This document shows, in pieces, positions 59,001 to 64,000 of a stretch of DNA of 64,000 bases; positions within the stretch are counted from its first letter, which is position 1; each line of letters opens with the position of its first letter. The stretch comes from Davidsoniella eucalypti (taxonomy: Eukaryota > Ascomycota > Sordariomycetes > Microascales > Ceratocystidaceae): the NCBI GenBank assembly GCA_004009845.1, contig RMBW01000026.1, positions 1 through 64,000 on the forward strand, given 5' to 3'. The notes under the pieces were generated by a model that was given only the letters and a program-made list of their open reading frames with translations, was not told the DNA's origin and did not search any database. The position numbers were made by a program, and so were the translations under genes.

Positions 59001-60966
59001 CAGCTACCACAATATCTGGACCATTGCCGGTCTAGAAGCGAAACGCACTCTCATGAAGGCAGGCGTCATTGATATCGATCCGATAGATTTTGTTCAGTAT
59101 CTACAGGACGAGACCTTTGATGAAGTGCGCATCAAGGCATTCGAATCCCTAGTTGATCTTGGCCTGATGGCCGAGCTTCCTATATTCCGACTTCTCCTGA
59201 GCTGTTTGAGCACGGATCGCTCTCCCTATGTTCGTGATAAACTAATGAAGGCTTTTGCCCACGGCCTTGCCGCCATTGCCTTTGGAGAGAATGTTCGTGC
59301 CAAGGCCAATTCGGCCAAGGACAAAGCAAAAGATGACCTCGGGCGCAGCGATAGTATCCTCGCCATCGACGGTATGGATATCGACGCTGAACCTGATGCT
59401 GATGGAGACGAGGCTATGGGTGGCCTAGTAGTTATCGAAAACACTGCCCAGGAACTCGAAGCCCGCAAAGCTATGTTTGCACGCAAGCAGAACCTAGAAG
59501 ATTCTGTGGCAGCTCTGCGAAAAGAGTTCGAGGAGAACTATAGTGATGTTGAGAGTGATATCCGACGTGCCGTCTGGAAAGCTACCAACTCGCCAGTCCT
59601 TGGGATTGCTGAGAAGCTCACCCTCTTGGAGCTCTGTTCCATCATGTTTGATGAAGGGGATCGTTTCATTCTCACATTGAAATATCCCAGAGGATGGGAA
59701 GTTTCTCGCCCAGAGGCTAAGATTCCCGGAAGAGTAAGATTATTCCCTATACCATCATATTTGTCACCACCCCTACTAACATGTGTGCCCTTGTAGTGTA
59801 TCGTTAAATTTAAGCCATATTATCGTGAGAAGCCTAGACAGCCTATCTCTGTCGTCCCGGTCAAGCCGCTGGTGCCTCCAACTCCCATTCAGGCTCCGCC
59901 ACCGTCCGCAGTACTTTCAGCACCACTGGAAGTTCCAACGCCTACCACTGCCACTAAAAAGCTTATAATTAACCGCAGTGGCTCTATCTCTTTGAAAACT
60001 AAGCCTACTATCATTAAGCCAGTCACCACGCCTAAACCAACAGCTACCAAGATGGCCTCAAAACCTATCATATCTCTATCCATCAAGCATGAAACCTTGG
60101 AATCCAAAGCTGCCGCTCTTCCCGCAGTGTCAGATTCGCCTTCCGTCAACACCAATGCCTCGAAGCGCACTAACGTAGACCTGGATAACGTCTATAGTAC
60201 CTCCTCAGTCCCGCGGGCATCATCAACCTCATCATCGAGCTCAAAGCGCCCTCTGGAAAGCTCCGAAGATGCTCCGGTCAAGCGCATCAAGGTTGATGGT
60301 TCCAAATTCAAGACTACTGTGCGCCGTATTGCGCCAAGTTCTTCCAGTCCTAGCCGTTTGCTAGTTACATTCAAATCTCGTAAACTCCGCCACGCTTGTG
60401 CACACAAGGGTATCCCGCCACCTTCTAAGAATGGCTCTGGAAACTCCTCTAGTCTATCCTCAGCTGCCCCATCACCAGTACCGAGTGTATCTATCAAAAC
60501 AGAACGTCCTGAAAGGTCTAGTCTGCCTGATGCACCACGCCACTCATTGCCGGATGGAAAGACATCTACTCCTGCGCCTCGGCCAAGCATCAAGATACCT
60601 GGCAAGATCAGCCTGAAGACGCACTCATCCGCATCACCAGCTAGGGGCCTTTCTTCGCCGCGTGTCACGCCAACACTAAAGAGCTTGATGGCTGGGAGCT
60701 CCACGCCGAAGCCGGCCCGTAAGCCGTTACCAGGCTCGGGCCACAGCGGAACGAATTCGCCCACAGTAGCCAAGACACCGCATGGCATCAGCAGCGCTAG
60801 TCAACACCACGGTAACAACTATAGCCACGGCGGTAATAGAGGCACTCAGTCACCAAGTTTCCCTAGCACGCCGGCCGGTGCGGGCAGCGCAACGCCTACG
60901 GGAAGCACGACGAAGCCACGAATCAAACTTATGGTGAAGAAGCCATCGGCGCCTCCGCCTTCCTAG
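56026..60966 (+). CDS. TAF2, TFIID subunit 2
   Basis: Predicted subunit of the general transcription factor TFIID, which contacts the initiator element. Two exons, 56026-59733 and 59797-60966; the 63-base intron has donor GTAAGA and branch CTAAC, and the junction is phase 0 (IPGR to CIVKFKPYYREK). 1625 residues. The N-terminus is the catalytically dead M1-aminopeptidase-like fold: a substrate-side block with GVEEGDARYPHMYTRHSSEP and FPCIDDPGTLCDWKIHVKCP, then SLASQWSGIQLVPNTRSDHW and WITVGIAWFMTDLFMRRLCG, where the zinc HExxH of active enzymes is absent, as usual for TAF2. The helical-repeat region follows. The last about 370 residues, from exon 2, are Ser/Pro/Lys/Thr-rich and probably disordered; this tail is extra to the conserved core. 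ATG choice fits the conserved opening DYPQSYNPLDDGTLPDVKEM. Confidence 0.9.
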
Positions 60967-62134
60967 GTGTGCCAGAACGGAGCGAGCCAGGTTTAAATGC
61001 TTTTTTTCTTTCACCTTTTTTCATTTTTAGAATTTTACCATCTTGTTGCTAATTTCTTTGTCTTTTTTCTCTTTTTCTTTTCGTTTTTTTTTGATATCAT
61101 GCTTTTTGGCCTCCTTTTTCACTTACATTATGCTTTGTTTTTCTTTCAAATTCTTCCTTGTTCAATATCTTTTACATGCTGATTATCCTTGTCTTTTCTT
61201 TTATCACTTGGATTTCCACGTATGCGTCTTACAATTCTAGACTGCAACATTTTATGTTTCTCCTCACCTCCACATCACCTTTTGATCATTCTCCATATCC
61301 TTTATCTCTTCTTTTCTCTCTGTGTCTTCTATGTTTAGTTTGTCTCTCTTCCCCACCTCCTCTTTTCATTTTTATTTTATTTATCTTTTTTCAACATCGG
61401 TGTTATAAGGCGGTAGGGCAAATTTCTTATTGGGCTTGGACAAATGCTATCATATTATTACTTTTTTCTTTTCTATATTTTCGTTTCCATGGAACTTCAA
61501 GCTGTATTTTTTTTCTCTCGGTGGGCTTTATTTTATTTCTTTCTGAGTCTCCTTTTTTTCAATCTAGTGAACAACAAAAAAGCAATATCTTCTTTCTTCT
61601 GTATACTCCCAATTCGCTCTAGCGATTTTGCCGTAGTATCATAGCATTACAAAACTAGTACAATTCTTGTAGTAATTGGGCAACTATATGATCCGTGCAA
61701 TGTAATGTGTAAAGAACTTCATTCACTTATTCTAGAGTGTCCAGTATTTACAGCTTATCAATATGATTTATTCAACTCGGTGTCTTGATTGATGGGATTT
61801 GTTAAGTTGTCTATGAAACGTTCATCTTCCAGATCCTCATCTCTGAGTAATTCTGCTATGGGAATATGCACTGTCGGATTTCCATCCAAGAGTCTGTATC
61901 TCGTAGCCATCATTATCGCTCAGATCTTCACACTCAAGTAACTCAGTATAAGGATCTATCCTCAACCGCAATATGATATGCTAGAAATCCCAGGCATATA
62001 TTCAGCCAACAAAGTACAGATGACAATAAAACTTACAAGTACTCGTGATATCTTTGACTAAGACTGCTTTTGAAGTATATACTATTCTAACTTCATACTC
62101 TCCACTTACTTCAACATACCACTAGCATTCAACT
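60967..62134. other. T-rich intergenic region after TAF2
   Basis: About 1.2 kb without a gene. From about 61000 to 61640 the + strand is extremely T-rich and CT-rich, giving several frames rich in Phe and Leu (for example 61158-61622) that are composition artefacts. The tract follows the TAF2 stop and may include its 3' region. The remaining bases, to 62134, show nothing distinct. Confidence 0.55.
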
Positions 62135-63272
62135 ATGTCGGCCGAGATACACAGCATATACCAGGAAGTCTCAGATGGCACAATGAGAAGGTTTGTTTTG
62201 TTTAGTTATACACTTATTAGTGCCGATTATCATAGTTACTCTAACCCACATATTTCTGTCAGGCTAGATGCCGATGCAAAATATCATTCAACAGCAAAGT
62301 TCATGACGGAGACAGATTGGAAGATACGTTTATTGTTCAAGATATATGGTAGCATCTATGAACGAAGAATAGTAGATTTAGGGGTTGTTACGGGTGAGAT
62401 ATGTTTCATCACAACAAAGGAGTGTTTGTCTGCTAATATATGTGATAGAACAGATCCCTAGGCATTTTGAGGACATGATCAGCCGTCCTCGGGAATATCC
62501 TCGACTCCGACAATGCACCGATAACACTCGTCATTTCAGAGATATACACCCCGGAAGCGTACTCAAGAAGCACCGGATACCAGGTGCCATCATACACGGC
62601 CCAACTGGTACTGGCAAGACAATTTTTCATTCGTGGTATCGCCAAGGATACAGGTTTCAACATAATCCGCATTACATATGCCGATAGCTCATATTTTGGC
62701 CCAACGGAGGCCTATAAAATGGTCAAAGCCATGATATCTCTAACTCGAAAGGCAGGCTCATGTATCGTCTTCCTTGACTCAGCAGATACCTAGTTCAGCA
62801 AGTCTTGTCCACCTCAAGATCAGCAAGCCCCGCTCTTTGTCGACCGTGTTTATAAACGAATGGGATGCTGCAATATCCAAGCCAGACTCTCCTTTTATCA
62901 TCTTCGAAACAACACATATTCACGGTCTAGACCCAAAGGTTCTACGACGGGCGCCATTCCACGTCAAAACTGATCTTCTTACTAACGAAGAACAAAAGCT
63001 TATGATTAAGAAACTAATCTCAACTGAGTCTATCATCTAACGAATCTCGGATGTTCTCACTTGGGCGATCTGACGGATGGCTTGATGTCACTATGAAGAA
63101 GTCTGATCTCCGCGGTTTTTTTTTTCCGGATAGTAGTCTTGATACTACTAAAAATCATATCAAAGAAGATGGCTTATCGATTACTATAGAACGTATCGAA
63201 GAAGCTAGATTGAATAAGTATAATTTAATATTGACAGATGATTATACAAAATATAAAAAAAACCATTCTTGA
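62135..63272 (+). pseudogene. Decayed AAA ATPase copy
   Basis: Broken copy of an AAA ATPase resembling the spastin/Msp1 class. A start-like exon at 62135 (MSAEIHSIYQEVSDG) is followed by a possible 72-base intron (62191-62262). Recognisable parts lie in different frames: GAIIHGPTGTGKT (Walker A, ending 62621), then one extra base at 62622, then FFIRGIAKDTGFNIIRITYA and CIVFLDSADT (Walker B region, Asp-Ser instead of Asp-Glu) to a TAG at 62791. Then, in a third frame, STVFINEWDAAIS and GLDPKVLRRAPFHVKTDLL up to 63040. A last frame (63051-63272) holds MKKSDLR, resembling the small helical subdomain. There are at least three frame changes after the Walker A, and introns cannot explain the one at 62622. 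No intact copy is in the window. Confidence 0.75.
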
Positions 63273-64000
63273 TAGCAACTATCAAAGTAAAGTCTCTTAT
63301 GAGCCTACATGATATGATACTTTCCGTTCTATTATTCTTGTTATAGATGCTTCTTCTAGAGCAAATAAAGTCAAGGACTCAATCAATAGAATGTTTTCGC
63401 GTTGTTCTCCAGCTTCCGAGCATGACTGTGGCTATGCTTATTTCACCGGGATATATCAGACTAACACCAACTATATTTGAGTACCAGATGCCAAAATAGG
63501 TCGAGTCGAACCTGTGTACCTGAAAGTGATGTTCCCATAAGGTGTATCTACTCCAAGAATATACTAACTTGGGGCCAAAGGCGAGAGATAACAAGCCTCA
63601 CATGGAGTAAGTTCAAGCCAGGTGATACCACAGCCTCAGAATCTGTGGATCCATCATCAATGACCAAATAACTACCCTGTTTTGTTAATCCAAGATTGCA
63701 TAGATAAGGTTGGCTAGTTCATCTATCGGTAGATTTAAGCTCAACTCTCCGACGACGATGCGTAGCTTCGTTTGCCTTGTACGGCAATACGAAAGGAGAT
63801 GGTTTATGTGAGCCAGACAAAAGTTCATGGTGTCATTGCTACTATGTACTAACATGCTACTTTGATAAAAGCAGAATAAAGATGCCCTGGTAATAGCCGA
63901 TTCAACGCCGAAATATTGCTGACTGATTTAAGTAATTAGATGAGATGGAGAACTAGCGAGAAGAAGTCAAAGAATAGTAGAGTTCCAGGCCCTTTTGTAT
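63273..64000. other. Right-end region
   Basis: 728 bases after the AAA pseudogene with no gene supported. On the + strand around 63400-63600 fragments such as DAKIGRVEPVYLKVMF appear between stops in one frame, which may be the relic of another coding sequence; I cannot name it. Confidence 0.4.

Noticed and set aside
61158..61622. 154-codon Phe/Leu-rich frame that looks like a membrane protein
   Set aside because: The hydrophobic translation results from the T-rich tract, and overlapping frames are equally hydrophobic.

Overview
The window is nuclear DNA of a filamentous ascomycete (Pezizomycotina). Spliceosomal introns are mostly 50-75 bases, with GTAAGT/GTATGT-like donors and CTAAC/CTGAC-like branch points. 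The protein families (Gpr1/Fun34/YaaH acetate permease, Osm1-type fumarate reductase, Ste6-type half-duplicated ABC transporter, SAS4-domain protein, TAF2) fit this, as does a nuclear tRNA-Thr(AGU) with a short intron. I cannot fix the class from sequence alone.

Layout. Bases 1-9173 and 10057-24022 are two gene deserts separated only by a three-exon acetate permease gene on the minus strand. They hold short hairpins, palindromes and TTAGGG-type motifs but no coding region that I can support. From 24 kb the window becomes gene-bearing: a soluble fumarate reductase (24.0-25.6 kb), a convergent unknown small membrane-anchored protein, a three-exon cupin protein, an FBXO31-like F-box protein (30.4-32.1 kb), the PBDC1/Ypl225w-type eEF1A chaperone (32.4-33.0 kb), a 1511-residue Ste6-like ABC transporter (34.0-38.7 kb) and a convergent DHA1-type MFS transporter (38.9-40.6 kb). 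A further gene-poor stretch (40.6-48.4 kb) holds the tRNA and a signal-peptide/one-TM Cys-rich membrane protein. The right part carries three tandem plus-strand genes: an 850-residue disordered protein with a Cys-rich C-terminus, a SAS4-domain chromatin protein and TFIID subunit TAF2. The last 2 kb contain a decayed AAA ATPase copy.

How genes relate. There is no operon-like or secondary-metabolite cluster. The SAS4-domain protein and TAF2 are neighbours and both act on chromatin or transcription, but I do not claim functional linkage. The permease and fumarate reductase are unlinked metabolic genes.

Points of most interest: a one-base frame break in the MFS gene that leaves a 91-codon upstream ORF ending two bases before an in-frame ATG; an in-frame TAG inside an otherwise intact membrane-protein gene; an FBXO31-type substrate domain in a fungal F-box protein; two possible starts in the fumarate reductase; a long near-perfect hairpin and a telobox upstream of it; and six telobox 8-mers, all outside coding sequence. 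No clearly new biological system was identified.
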